Counted from the first letter of the stretch, positions 36,627 to 46,944 are shown. The stretch: 64,000 nt of DNA from Trebonia sp963773105 (GCA_963773105.1 CAVZAA010000006.1:1-64000); one strand, 5' to 3'. Notes: generated from the letters alone by a model not told the origin. A program made the numbers and translations.

Positions 36627-37844
36627 CTACGCGGCGGCCAGCTTCCACGACGATCCGTTCCACCGCCCGGCCAGCGGCGCAGTGGTCGACTTGCCCGACG
36701 CGCCAATTTCGCCGATGGCCATGCACTCATCGGCCTTTAGGCAGCTCACGCCCTCGAAGTCCGACGACTTGCCCTTTCCCGGCCCGGGGACCCTCAACGA
36801 TGACCAGGACTTCCCGTTGTACGACAGCGCCGCGGGCGCGCCGCCCTTGGACGAGCCGACCGCGCCCACCGCAACGCAGCTCCGCGCCGTCGCGCAGGAG
36901 ACCCCGAACAGGAACGACTCGGCGTCCCCCTTGGGCACCGCCACCTTGTGCGGCGTCCACGACCTGCCGTTCCAGACCTCGGTGAACCCGAACCCGCTGG
37001 TGCCCGCGGCGTCAGTGCTCATGCCCGCCGCCGCGCAGCTGTTCGCGGTGGTGCACGACACGTCGTTGAGAATGACTTGCTTAGCGCCGGCGGGCGCCGC
37101 CGCCTTCATCGCGGTGAAGCCCTTGCCGTTCCACCGGTCCAGGAACATCCGCTCCGCACCGGAGGTCGAGTAGGTCTCGCCGACGGCAACGCAGGACGTG
37201 AGCGACCGGCAGGAGATGGCGCCTGGGTAGGCGGAGAACCCGCCCCCCGGGATCCTCGCCGTGTGCAGCGTCCACTTCGCGCCGTTCCAGGTCTCGACCG
37301 TCAGCGGGCCGCCGCCGCCGGACGAGTCGCCGACCGCGACACAGCTTCTGGCGGTCACGCAGGACACCCCGGTCAAGGACCCGTACGCGCTGCCCTTGGG
37401 TGCGGGCGGGCGGCTGGTCGGGGCCAGCGACCTTCCGTTCCAGGTCAGCGCGTACGGCCGCTCGGAGCCGGTCCCGGCGACGGCCAAGTAGGTCCCGACC
37501 ACCAGGCAGGACGTCGCCGAGCGGCAGGAAACGCCGGAAAGAAGGACATAGGCGACCGTCGGCTTCGGCGTCGGCACCGCCACCGACCGCCATCCGCTAC
37601 CGTTCCACGCCTCGGCGATCGGCCGGGGGTTGTCCGGGTTGTTGAAGCTCAGCCCGACCGCCAGGCACGAGGTGGGCGAGCCGCACGAGATCTTCCCGCC
37701 GATGGTGAATGCGCTGACGGTGATGGCTCCCGGCGGCGCGGGCGCGGCGGCCGCGGCGGCGCCAGGAAGAGCGCTAACGCCCGCGAACGCAATTGCGGTA
37801 ATCATGACAACCGGGACAAACGCGGACATGATTATTCTGCGCAC
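36627..37844 (-). CDS. Secreted seven-repeat cysteine-paired protein, paralogue 4 of 4 (divergent)
   Basis: 405 residues from GTG 37844 (VRRIIMSAFVPVVMITAIAF), signal peptide, and a shorter spacer than the others. The seven repeats are the most regular of the set: ISCGSPTSCLAVGL, VSCRSATSCLVVGT, VSCVTARSCVAVGD, ISCRSLTSCVAVGE, VSCTTANSCAAAGM, VSCATARSCVAVGA and VSCLKADECMAIGE, with WNGSGWRSVAVP-type strands between. It ends WNGSSWKLAAA. First in transcription order, 118 bases ahead of paralogue 3. Confidence 0.82.
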   Translation of the reverse strand: MRRIIMSAFVPVVMITAIAFAGVSALPGAAAAAAPAPPGAITVSAFTIGGKISCGSPTSCLAVGLSFNNPDNPRPIAEAWNGSGWRSVAVPTPKPTVAYVLLSGVSCRSATSCLVVGTYLAVAGTGSERPYALTWNGRSLAPTSRPPAPKGSAYGSLTGVSCVTARSCVAVGDSSGGGGPLTVETWNGAKWTLHTARIPGGGFSAYPGAISCRSLTSCVAVGETYSTSGAERMFLDRWNGKGFTAMKAAAPAGAKQVILNDVSCTTANSCAAAGMSTDAAGTSGFGFTEVWNGRSWTPHKVAVPKGDAESFLFGVSCATARSCVAVGAVGSSKGGAPAALSYNGKSWSSLRVPGPGKGKSSDFEGVSCLKADECMAIGEIGASGKSTTAPLAGRWNGSSWKLAAA

Positions 37845-38039
37845 TGAACACCTTTCGCGAAGGTTCCCTGGCAATGCACCACAATGCCACTCGAACCCAC
37901 GCCGCGCCGCTCAATTACCGGTTGCGGGCGAATCGCCCAGCCAGTCGTGAAACCCCGCCAGGCTCAGCAGTCAGGAAGGCAGACGCCCCGGTCCGTTCGA
38001 GATGATGGTTGTGAACTTCCTTCTGGCAAGATCGACCAC

Positions 38040-39062
38040 ATGCCAGTCCTGCCGCCCCGGATCCGAGCGATCGTCGCCGGCTACCCGGAGCTGATCGCGG
38101 TGCTCGTCGCGGCGGTCATCGGCCTGACCGTGCAGCGTCCGCTGGCCTGGCTGGCCGGCCACCAGGGCATCAACGTGCTGCTCGCGATCCTGGTGCTTGC
38201 CACCGCGGTCACCATCGACCCGGCCGCGCTCCGCCGTCTCGCGAGCACCTGGCGCACGCTCTTCATCGCGCTCGTCGTCGGGATCACCGTGCTCCCCGCG
38301 CTCTCCTGGGCGGTCTCTCGCGTCGTCGCCGCCGGGGCGCTGCGCGACGGGGTGCTCGTCGTCGGGCTGGCCCCGTGCGAGATCGCCTCGGTCGCGACCA
38401 CCGCGATGGCGGGCGGCGAGGCGGCCGTCTCGGCTGGGGCGCTGATCGGGTCGACCGTCGCCGCGGTCGCCTTGGCCGGGCCGATCCTAACCCTGGAGGC
38501 CGGGCACGCGGGCGTCTCACCGGGCGGCATCATCGCCAACCTCGCGCTGGTGGTCGCGCTTCCGCTCGCGGTCGGCCTCGCCGCCCGCGCCTGCGCGGAA
38601 TTGCCCGCGAACCACGTCTCCTCGTCCGCAGCGGCCCGCCTGCTGGCCGCGACCCGCGTCCTGTCGACCGACCGCGCGGAACGCGTCGCGTCCAAGACGG
38701 CTCTGGCTGCCGTCGCCGCCCTGGTCGCGCTGATCGCGGCCGAGATCCGGCTGTCGGGCGCCTATCTGGCGGTCGCCGGCGCCCTGCTCCTCTTCCTGCT
38801 CGGCTCGGCCCTGGTCGGACGCGCCCTGGGCGCGCGGGCGGCCCGCCCGACCGCCACCGCGCTGCTGCTCACCACCTCGATGCGCGACTTCGCGATCGCC
38901 GCGGGCCTCGCCGCCGCCGCCTTCGGCCCGGCCGCCGCCGCCCCCCTCGGCCTGTACGGGGTGGCCGTCCTGGTCTGGGGCACCGCGGTGGCGGGCGTCC
39001 TGCGCCAGCGAACCGCGCGGGCGGCGGCGGAAAAGCGAGAATTCAACCCCCATTTGAGCTAA
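38040..39062 (+). CDS. Bile acid:sodium symporter (BASS) family transporter
   Basis: 340 residues from ATG 38040, almost wholly hydrophobic with about nine to ten membrane spans. The family signature is the crossover region LAPCEIASVATTAMAGGEAA, matching the conserved P-x-x-x-S-x-x-x-T of BASS proteins, and a second GIIANLALVVALPLAVGLAA. Members move bile acids, pantoate, pyruvate or other organic anions with sodium; the substrate is unknown here. The C-terminal tail is short and basic. It is divergent from the seven-repeat cluster, with 195 bases between the starts. Confidence 0.85.
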   Translation: MPVLPPRIRAIVAGYPELIAVLVAAVIGLTVQRPLAWLAGHQGINVLLAILVLATAVTIDPAALRRLASTWRTLFIALVVGITVLPALSWAVSRVVAAGALRDGVLVVGLAPCEIASVATTAMAGGEAAVSAGALIGSTVAAVALAGPILTLEAGHAGVSPGGIIANLALVVALPLAVGLAARACAELPANHVSSSAAARLLAATRVLSTDRAERVASKTALAAVAALVALIAAEIRLSGAYLAVAGALLLFLLGSALVGRALGARAARPTATALLLTTSMRDFAIAAGLAAAAFGPAAAAPLGLYGVAVLVWGTAVAGVLRQRTARAAAEKREFNPHLS

Positions 39063-39301
39063 CGGACCGTGGCCTCCGCCCCTCAGGCAAACTCATTGTT
39101 CCAAGCGGGATAGCGCAAGCAGTTGCCACACTGTCGACGAACTTCGAACACAGGCACGCTGAATTGTCGGTGCTCCCGATTATCTTGGGTGTGGAGTCGG
39201 CGCGCTATCGACCGGCATCATCCAAAGGGTTGGGAGATTGCGATGTACAAGCACTGGCTTCGGGAGTAGTGCTGTCCTACCGGCTGTACTACTATCGGAA
39301 C

Positions 39302-39583
39302 ATGGCACAGCGGGAGAAGCGCTCAATATCGCTGCCCCCCGAGCTGGCTCGGGCCGTTGACGATGCCGCCCGGGCCGAGGGGACCACCTTCAGCGCCTGG
39401 TTGGCGCAGACCGCAGCGCACCGCCTGAAACTTGAGGCGGGACGGCAGGCCATCGCGGAGTGGGAGCTGGAGAACGGTCCTCTGACGCCCGAAGAGCTGG
39501 CTTCGGGTCGGGCACGCGCCCGGGCTCTGCTTGGGCGTGACGCCGGTGACGCTCACGGCGGCGTCGAGCGGGACTCGGTCTGA
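39302..39583 (+). CDS. Antitoxin of a VapBC pair (CopG/RHH-like)
   Basis: 93 residues: an N-terminal ribbon-helix-helix (KRSISLPPELARAVDDAARA, EGTTFSAWLAQTAAHRL), then helical AIAEWELENGPLTPEELASG, the common toxin-binding tail of actinomycete VapB proteins. ATG 39302. Its stop is 5 bases before the toxin's GTG. In the 239-bp gap upstream I see no other gene; an autorepressed promoter is expected there. Confidence 0.85.
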   Translation: MAQREKRSISLPPELARAVDDAARAEGTTFSAWLAQTAAHRLKLEAGRQAIAEWELENGPLTPEELASGRARARALLGRDAGDAHGGVERDSV

Positions 39584-39588
39584 TTGCG

Positions 39589-39972
39589 GTGGGCGGGATC
39601 ACGTACGACACCGGTGCACTCGTAGCCGCAGAGCGTAACGATCGCAGGATGTGGGAGCTGCATGCTGGCCTCGTCGCCGAAGAGGTCGTCCCCGTAGTCC
39701 CGGCCCCGGTCCTCGCCCAGGCATGGCGCGGCGGGGCGCGGCAAGCGAGCCTGGCTCGCCTGCTGCGGATGTGTGACGTCGAGGAGATGAGCGAGGAACT
39801 GGCTAAGAGGGTTGGGGTCCTGGTCAGTGAATCCGGCCATGACGACATCGTCGATGTCGCCGTGGTCGAGGGTGCGATCCGTCGAGGCGACGGCGTGGTC
39901 ACCTCCGATGCGGCGCACATCCGCAAAATTGCTGCAGCTGCGGGAAGTACGCTCAGGATCGCCCCGGTCTAG
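39589..39972 (+). CDS. VapC-type PIN toxin
   Basis: 127 residues from GTG 39589. PIN acidic residues are in GITYDTGALVAAERND, then GHDDIVDVAVVEGAIRRG and VVTSDAAHIRKIAAA. It ends LRIAPV. It would cleave RNA when free of its antitoxin. Its last four bases overlap the 3' end of the convergent STAND gene. Intact, unlike the two truncated VapCs elsewhere in this window. Confidence 0.87.
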   Translation: MGGITYDTGALVAAERNDRRMWELHAGLVAEEVVPVVPAPVLAQAWRGGARQASLARLLRMCDVEEMSEELAKRVGVLVSESGHDDIVDVAVVEGAIRRGDGVVTSDAAHIRKIAAAAGSTLRIAPV

Positions 39973-42900
39973 CCGCATGGGGCGTGGTACGGCACGCCGG
40001 GGACAAGGGTGGCCCACTCCGAGGCGGCGATCGGCTGCCCGAGGTTCGCGCAGACGGCCGCCGAGGCCGCTGCCGCGCCGGTGTCCCACAGGTGGACGGT
40101 GCCCTCGTAGCTGGTGGCGGCGAGCTGAGCGCCGGAGGGGGAGAACGCCACCGAGTAGACGTGGCTGGCGGGACCGGTGAGGCTGGCGACCAGGGACGGG
40201 TGGGCAGGGTCGGCGACGTTCCACATCCAGATGCTGCCGTCGGTGACGCCGACGGCGAGCGTGCGCCCGTCCGGGCTGAACGCGGCCGCCCAGACGTATC
40301 CGGCCGGGCCGGTGAGCGGCGCGCCTACCGGGGTGGCGCGCGCGGGGTCGCTAACGTTCCAGAGGTGGACGGTGCCGTCCTGGCTGCCGACCGCGAGCAG
40401 GCCGCTGCTCGGGGAGAAGGCCAGGCCTATCGCGTAGCCGTGCAGGCCGCCGAGCGGCTGGCCGAGCCGCTGCGGGCGCGCGGGGTCGGCGACGTTCCAC
40501 AGTCGGGTGAAGTCGTCGACGCTGGCCGCGGCTAGGGTCCGGCCGTCGGGCGCGAACACGATGGTGTAGACCGAGGCGCCGGAATCGTGCACGGAGGACA
40601 GTTGCCGGGGGTGCGCCGGGTCGGTGACCGACCAGAGCCGCATGGATCCGTCGTCGGCGCTGGTGGCGATCGTCGAGCCGCCGGGAGAGTACGCGACCGA
40701 TTCAACCGCGTCCCTGCTGGTGGCCGTGAACGGCTTGCTCACCGCCGCCAGCGTCCGGGCGTTGAGCAGCTGCGCCGTGCCGTTGCCGTAGGCGACCGCC
40801 AGGTAGTGACCGGAGGAGGCGAACGCGATGCCGTTGACGTACGTGGCACCGGGCAGCGGGTGCGAGGCGATCAGCGTCCGGCTGGCGGCTGACCAGAGCT
40901 CGAGGCTGGTCCCGCCGACGGCCATCGTGGTTCCATCGGGGGAGTAGGCGACCGAGGCGGACGCGTTGCCTGCGAGCAGCACCGGGGACGGCAGGGTCCA
41001 TATCGAGGCGGTTCCGTCGGCGTCGGCCGCCGCCACCCGCCCGTCGCCGTCCCAGGCCACCGTGGTGACCGGCTGCGGCAGCGCCATCGTCGCGGTCAGC
41101 GCGCGGGTGGCCGTGTTCCAGACGAGCACCCGGGCCTCCGACGTCCCGGCCGCGAGGTAGCCGCCGGACGGGCTGAACGCGAGCGTGTTCACCCAGTTGG
41201 TTGAGGTGGTCAGCGTGCCGTCGGGCACCGCCCGGCCGGCGGCGGAGATCTTCCACAGCCAGACCTTGTTGTCCTGGCTGGACGCGGCGAGCAAGCGGCC
41301 GGACGGGCTGAACGTCACCCCCGATACCACTGAGGCCGGCCCGGTCAGCGGCATGCCGCGCAGCAGCCGCGGGTGGGCCAGGCGGGTGACGTTCCACACC
41401 CGAGACGGTGTCGTCGTGGCGGCCCGCCACGAAGTTCCCGCTTCCCGCGGCCAGCAGCCGGCCGTCGGCGGAGAACGCGACGGTCTGGACGTACCCGGTC
41501 GGCCCGGTGAGCGGTCGGCCGAGGGGCCGCGCGCGGGCCGGGTCGGTCACGTTCCACAGCCGCACGGTGTCGTCGGCGCTGGCGGCGGCGAGCGTGTGCC
41601 CGTCCGGGCTGAACACGACCGAGTAAATCGTGTTCTTCGGGCCTGTCAGCGGCGTGCCGAGCGGCACCGGGCGCGCCGGATTGGACACGTCCCAGAGCTT
41701 GACCTCCTGCCCGGCTCCCGCCGCGGCCAGGACCTGGCCGTCCGGGCTGAACGCGACCGTGTAGAGCGGGAGATTGCTGTTGGCCGGCTGCAGCGGCTGC
41801 CCGACCGGCGTGGCGTGACCGGGGTCGGTCACGTTCCACAGCCGCAGCGTGCCGTCCGCGCCAACCGCGGCGAGCAGCCGCCGGTCCGGTGAGACGGCGA
41901 CCGCCTGCACAATGCCGGACGAGTCCGCGATTCGGGTGGCGGCGGCCGCGTCGGTCGATTCAAGCAGGGCCGCCGTCGCCTGCGGGGTGCGCGCGATGCC
42001 GTAGGCGGCGACGCTGAGCTGGGCGGCCAGCGACGGGTCGAGGGCGCGGAGCTGCGTCGCCTCGATTGCGACCTCGCGCGAGCTCGCATCCTGCTGGGCC
42101 GTGATGGCGACGTCCCGCGCGGCGGTGGCCTGCTGGCGTTGCTTGAACGCGTACCCGGCGAGCAGGCAGACCGCGACGACGAGCACGGTCAGCGCCACGA
42201 CGATGGACCGCAGCCGGGTGGTGCGCCGCCGCTCGAGCCGCTCGCGGGCGGTCCCGGCGGCGACCGACGCGCCCACGAACTCGCCCGCCAGCGGCAGCAG
42301 CGCCGCGCGCTTGTCCGGGTCCTCGTCCCATTCCTTGGCCACCGCGAGCTGGCTGCCGCGCCACAGCGCTGCCTCCTCGCGGCCGGCCTCCGCCCAGGCC
42401 CGCGCGCCCGATGAGATCCGCCGCTGGGTTCGCAGCTCCTCCGCGCTTTCCTCGATCCATTCCCTCAGCCGGGGCCAGGCCGTGAGCAGCGCGTCATGGG
42501 TGAGCCGGGCGGCGCCGGTGTCCACGGTGATCATTCGCTCGTCGATGAACACCGCGAGTACCCGTTCCGCGTCCGCGTCGTCGCCCATCCCGCTGAGCAG
42601 CTCGTCCAGCGAGACGGCCGCGCGGCTCGGCGGCAGGTCGTCGGCTACATGCACGAGACGGAGGAACAACCGTCGGGCAAGCAGCTGCTGGGAGGGGTCA
42701 AGGCTCTCGTAGGCTCGTTCGGCGGACCGGGTGAGCGCTTCCTTGATCCCGCCGCCGGCCAGGTAGTCGGCAACCGTCAGGGTGCCGCCGTGGCTGTGTT
42801 CCCAGGCGGCCAGCAACGCGTGCGACAGCATCGGCAGGGCACCCGGCTCGTGCGCTCCGTTGACATCCGCGACGGGTGCCAGGTCGGCCAGTAGCACCTC

Positions 42901-43842
42901 GACCAGCCCCGCTTCCACCTCCGTCCGCGCCAGCCGGGCAGGCTCCACGACCGCCCTGCGCACCTGCTCGGCGCTCATCGGCCCGATCACCACGTGCCGT
43001 TCCTGGGCGGCGCGGATCAGCCCGGGGTACCGAATCGCCTGCTGGTAGAAGTCCGCGCGCAGCGCGAGCACCACGAGCCCGGTCTGCGCCAGGTCGCACA
43101 GCCCTTCGATCAGCGCGTGACGTTCGCCCTCGTCGTCGCAGAGCGTGAAGACGGCCTCGAACTGGTCGACGATGACCGTGGCCCGGCCCGTCCACGGCGC
43201 GCCGTCCGCCGCCTCGGCCGCCAGCTTCGCGACTCGCGCGGTCAGCCAGGGAACTCCGGTCACGGTCAGGTCGCACACCACGATCGGCCCATCGTTCCCG
43301 AGCTTGTCGTCCTCGGAGCTGTCGCTTTCAACCAGGGCCGGGTCAGCCGCTGCGGCGGCCGAACGGAGGCGCGGCAGCAGCCCCGCCCGCAGCAGCGACG
43401 ACTTCCCCGCGCCAGAAGGACCGATGAGTAGCAGCGGCAGGCTCGACGGCGCCCCGGCGAGGTACGCGATCAGTTCGGTCAGGTCCTCCCGGCCGAAGAA
43501 CCATCGAGCGTCCGCTGCCTCGAATCGCGCCAGGCCCCGGTAGGGGGTGCCGGTCCGGCGGCCCGGCAGCCGCCTGGCGCGGCTGAGCGCCGCCTGCCAC
43601 TGCTCGATCCGCGCCGGGTCGCTATCGCCGCATGCGGCCAGGATGCGAGCAAACTGGTCACGGTCGAGTGGCAGGTGGCGGCCGGAGAAGTAGTCTCCCG
43701 CGGTGGCCACCGGCGTCTTCGCGGCCCGCGCGATCGCGCGGATCGTCAGTCCGGACCGCGCGCGCAGTGCCTGCAACTCGCGGGTGAACTCCGCCGCGGT
43801 CGCGATCTGGTCCGGTGCCGGCACTGCGACGTCGTCTCCCAC
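39969..43842 (-). CDS. HTH-STAND ATPase (nSTAND1) with WD40 propeller, one frameshift
   Basis: About 1290 residues after repair. An N-terminal XRE-like helix-turn-helix (LRARSGLTIRAIARAAKTPV, about 15-65) is followed by an nSTAND1 NTPase with Walker A GPSGAGKSSLLRAG near residue 140 and Walker B TVIVDQFEAVFTLC. Then come helical regions and one transmembrane segment (SIVVALTVLVVAVCLLAGYA, near 547). The C-terminal half is a WD40 array with many SPDG and RLWNV units. Deleting one base of the homopolymer at 41399-41401 rejoins the repeats as VSVWNVTRLAHP. STAND proteins sense a ligand and oligomerise; related ones act in phage defence and signalling. The start is uncertain: GTG 43842 or 43824, with an open frame to 43893. 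Confidence 0.88.
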
Positions 43843-44359
43843 CTGATCCCCACCCCTGATTACGCGCGGCGCGCTGTGGCAGCCACCCATCATTTGAGGG
43901 TGTATTTGCCCGTAAAACAGCTGGTTCGCGAACTCTTGGCCTTATCAGACACTAAGGCGAGGGAGTCGCCCCATCCGATCGCGCAAAGCGATACGAATTC
44001 GCTACCTGCCTCGTTGCGGCTGTTTCGTGTCCGGCCTTGTCCGGACATAGGCGCATACGCTTCGGCGGCGCCGCATGGGTGGGCACAATGGCAGTCCGGG
44101 GGAAGGGGTGGGGGCACCGTCCCGCAGGCTGGCATTCCGCCGCCGGCCTGCGGGACGGTCCCGCCGAAGATCAGCGGTGCCCTACACCGGCGTCCGAGGA
44201 ACGCTCCATTGCTCGCGGTCCTCTCATCCAGCTCTACGGTTCACCATGTAGACAGCGCGCGGGTGCAGGAGGAATCTCCCCGGCCGGCGCAGGCGGTGAC
44301 AACCGCGCGATCTGCGGGCATTCTTAACCAAGCGTCCGCCGCGGCGAGGGGAGTAGGGC
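43843..44359. other. Intergenic region between the STAND and acyl-CoA synthetase genes
   Basis: Divergent gap of about 520 bp. The left half is AT-richer and should hold the STAND promoter. The right half contains the strong hairpin at 44116-44159. Frames crossing the region are interrupted or of unlikely composition, so I support no gene. Confidence 0.6.
44116..44159. repeat. 14-bp inverted repeat upstream of the acyl-CoA synthetase gene
   Basis: ACCGTCCCGCAGGC and its exact complement flank a 16-base loop. No U-run follows on either strand. Position, 200 bases before the synthetase start, allows a structured leader or a regulator site. Confidence 0.6.
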
Positions 44360-45973
44360 ATGGCTGAGAAGAGCTACACGTCGGCGATCAGCGACACGCC
44401 GCTGCTGGGCGACACCATCGGGGAGAACCTGGACCGGACGGTCGCCCGCTACCCAGACCGGCTCGCGCTGGTGGACCTGCCGGCCGGCGTCCGCCTCAGC
44501 TACGCCGAGCTCAACGCGGAGGTCGACGCCCTCGCGCTCGGCCTGCTCGGAGTGGGCATCGAGAAGGGCGACCGGGTGGGGATCTGGGCGCCGAACTGCG
44601 CCGAGTGGACCCTCACCCAGTACGCGACCGCCAAGATCGGCGCGATCCTGGTCAACATCAACCCCGCCTACCGGACCAGCGAGCTCGAGTTCGTCCTCAA
44701 CCAGTCCGGATGCAGGCTGCTGGTCGCCGCCCAGCGGCTGAAGACCTCCGACTACGCCGCGATGATCGTCGAGGTCCGCCCCCGCTGCGCCGACCTGGAG
44801 CAGGTGGTGCTGCTGGGCACGCCGGAATGGCGAGCGCTGCTCGACAGCGGCAGGGACGCCGACCAGGCCGCGCTCGAAGCGATCGAGCTCTCGGCCGACG
44901 AGGCGATCAACATCCAGTACACCTCGGGAACCACCGGTTTCCCGAAGGGCGCGACGCTGTCGCACCACAACATCCTCAACAACGGCTTCTTCGTGGGGGA
45001 GCTCTGCCGGTACACGGCCGAGGACAAGATCTGCATCCCGGTCCCCTTCTACCACTGCTTCGGCATGGTGATGGGGAACCTGGCGGCGACCACCCACGGC
45101 GCCGCGATGGTCATCCCGGCGCCCTCCTTCGACCCGGTCAAGACCCTGGAAGCCGTCGAGCAGGAGCGCTGCACCTCCCTCTACGGCGTCCCGACGATGT
45201 TCATCGCCGAACTCGCGGTCGACGACTTCGAGCGATTCGACCTGAGCAGCCTGCGCACCGGCATCATGGCGGGCTCGCCCTGCCCGGTCGAGGTGATGAA
45301 GCGGGTCATCGACCGGATGGGGATGTCCGAGGTGTCGATCTGCTACGGCATGACCGAGACGTCGCCGGTCTCCACCCAGACCCGGGTCGACGACTCCATC
45401 GAGCGGCGGGTGGCCACCGTCGGCCGGGTCGGCCCGCACCTCGAGGTCAAGGTCATCGACCCCGCCACCGGCCTGACGGCGGACCGCAACACCCCCGGCG
45501 AGCTCTGCACCCGAGGGTACAGCGTGATGCTGGGCTACTGGCGGCAGCCCGACAAGACCGCCGAGGTGATCGACGCGGCCCGCTGGATGCACACCGGCGA
45601 CCTGGCGGTGATGGACGACGACGGCTACCTGTCGATCACCGGCCGGATCAAGGACATGGTGATCAGGGGCGGGGAGAACATCTACCCGCGCGAGGTGGAG
45701 GAGTTCCTCTACACCCACCCCGACATCCTGGACGCGCAGGTGATCGGCGTCCCCGATGCGAAGTACGGCGAGGAGCTGATGGTCTGGATCAGGCTTCGCC
45801 CCGGCGCCCGGCCGCTGACGGCCGAGCAAGTGCGCGAGTTCTGCCACGGCAAACTCGCCCATTACAAGATTCCCCGCTACGTGCACCTGACCGACGAGTT
45901 CCCGATGACCGTCAACGGCAAGATCCGCAAGATCGAAATGCGCGAGAAATCGACGGAATTCCTCGGTCTCTAG
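44360..45973 (+). CDS. fadD: Fatty-acyl-CoA synthetase (AMP-binding)
   Basis: 537 residues. AMP-forming ligase motifs: YTSGTTGFPKGATLSHHN (A3, about residue 196), YGMTETSPVSTQTR (A5), GELCTRGYSVMLGYW, WMHTGDLAVMDDDGYLSITG (A7), RIKDMVIRGGENIYP (A8) and the catalytic Lys in TVNGKIRKIEM (A10). It activates a carboxylic acid, probably medium to long chain, to acyl-CoA via acyl-AMP. All motifs are intact and the length is normal. GGGGAG precedes the ATG by about 7 bases. Single gene; chain-length specificity cannot be inferred. Confidence 0.92.
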   Translation: MAEKSYTSAISDTPLLGDTIGENLDRTVARYPDRLALVDLPAGVRLSYAELNAEVDALALGLLGVGIEKGDRVGIWAPNCAEWTLTQYATAKIGAILVNINPAYRTSELEFVLNQSGCRLLVAAQRLKTSDYAAMIVEVRPRCADLEQVVLLGTPEWRALLDSGRDADQAALEAIELSADEAINIQYTSGTTGFPKGATLSHHNILNNGFFVGELCRYTAEDKICIPVPFYHCFGMVMGNLAATTHGAAMVIPAPSFDPVKTLEAVEQERCTSLYGVPTMFIAELAVDDFERFDLSSLRTGIMAGSPCPVEVMKRVIDRMGMSEVSICYGMTETSPVSTQTRVDDSIERRVATVGRVGPHLEVKVIDPATGLTADRNTPGELCTRGYSVMLGYWRQPDKTAEVIDAARWMHTGDLAVMDDDGYLSITGRIKDMVIRGGENIYPREVEEFLYTHPDILDAQVIGVPDAKYGEELMVWIRLRPGARPLTAEQVREFCHGKLAHYKIPRYVHLTDEFPMTVNGKIRKIEMREKSTEFLGL

Positions 45974-46056
45974 CACATTGCCAAAGCAAGCCGCCCGCGA
46001 GCTGCGTTTCCTGCCGTTACTCTCCGAGGAGGAAGCTCTCTACGGAGGAGGACCCC

Positions 46057-46587
46057 ATGTTCGCAACGAAGCGAGTCCGTATTGCCGCCGCCGCCGTGAC
46101 GGTTGCGCTGCTGTCGGGCGGGATCGCCGCCGCGGTGACCTCGAGCGCCGCCGCCAGCCCGCGGCCGAAGCCCGCCGCCACGTCCACGAAGGTAACGGCG
46201 TCCCCGGCCTGGAAGAAGCACCATCACAAGAAGCTGACCCTGACCCGGTTCGACCTCAACGGCTACGTCATCAACGCCAAGTACACCCTCGGCCGGAACA
46301 CCGGCAACACCTTCCAGCAGACCTACAAGGACTCCACTGTCCACGGCGTCCCCATCGCCGGGCCGAACGTCGGCGTGAAGTTCCCGACCGAGGACTACGT
46401 AGCCGTCCCCATCGGCAACCACGAGCTGTACGTCACCTGGCTCGACCCCTCCACGGACGCGATCGTCGACGTGTTCGTGATGAACTTCAAGACTCACACC
46501 GTCTACGACTTCGCCCCCGGCAGCGCCACCCCGGAGAGCGCCGGCACGATCAAGGTCGTCACCCGGGGCGCGAACCGTATCCCGTAA
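46057..46587 (+). CDS. Secreted MoaF-like beta-barrel protein
   Basis: 176 residues from ATG 46057 with GGAGGAGG upstream. Signal peptide to about residue 34 (TVALLSGGIAAAVTSSAAAS), a basic His/Lys-rich linker (KKHHHKKLTL), then a calycin-like domain: NGYVINAKYTLGRNTGNTFQ, a central VGVKFPTEDYVAVPIGNHEL, YVTWLDPSTDAIVDVFVMNF and a C-terminal TVYDFAPGS. This pattern (ligand-pocket strands and a Y-x-x-x-W) resembles the MoaF-related fold. Ligand and role are unknown. It stands 83 bases after the acyl-CoA synthetase gene and may be read from it, though the strong own ribosome site suggests separate importance. Confidence 0.65.
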   Translation: MFATKRVRIAAAAVTVALLSGGIAAAVTSSAAASPRPKPAATSTKVTASPAWKKHHHKKLTLTRFDLNGYVINAKYTLGRNTGNTFQQTYKDSTVHGVPIAGPNVGVKFPTEDYVAVPIGNHELYVTWLDPSTDAIVDVFVMNFKTHTVYDFAPGSATPESAGTIKVVTRGANRIP

Positions 46588-46701
46588 CCCTGGCTCCCAG
46601 GGAGATAAAAGCCGACGGAATGCAAATGGCGGGGCCGGGCGTGCGGCCGCCCGTCCCCGCCACTGCCGCCCCCGCATATCCCGAACGGACCGGGGCGTCT
46701 G

Positions 46702-46944
46702 TCAACCGCAGATCGCGTGCTGCCCGGTGGACGGGCCTGAGCACGCGGCGCAAGCCTCTCTCACCATCTCGATCTCAGGCGCCTGCAGGAACCCCCGCTG
46801 TCCGCCCCCGTTGCGCGGGTGCGCCAGCGAGTGCCACAGCCGCCCGAACTCCGCGGCCAGCTCGCCATTGCGGATGTCTTCCTCCCGCTGCTGTCCCGCG
46901 GACCTCACGTGCTCGGCCTGGTAAACCATGTACGAGATGTTCAT
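46702..46944 (-). CDS. Tiny conserved protein, copy 1, under a SARP-like promoter
   Basis: 80 residues: MNISYMVYQAEHVRSAGQQR then EEDIRNGELAAEFGRLWHSL. In the first 41 residues it is identical to copy 2 (48901-49119) at 31 positions; the tails differ but both are Cys-containing (EACAACSGPS). It is amphipathic helical with no signal or membrane span. A perfect AGGAGG and a promoter with 11-bp-period repeats lie just upstream and are shared with copy 2. No family name is known to me. Confidence 0.72.
   Translation of the reverse strand: MNISYMVYQAEHVRSAGQQREEDIRNGELAAEFGRLWHSLAHPRNGGGQRGFLQAPEIEMVREACAACSGPSTGQHAICG

Noticed and set aside
44324..45976. 550-codon minus-strand frame opposite the acyl-CoA synthetase
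   Set aside because: Entirely antisense to a textbook AMP-binding enzyme; composition is Arg/Gly/Val/Asp-rich shadow sequence.
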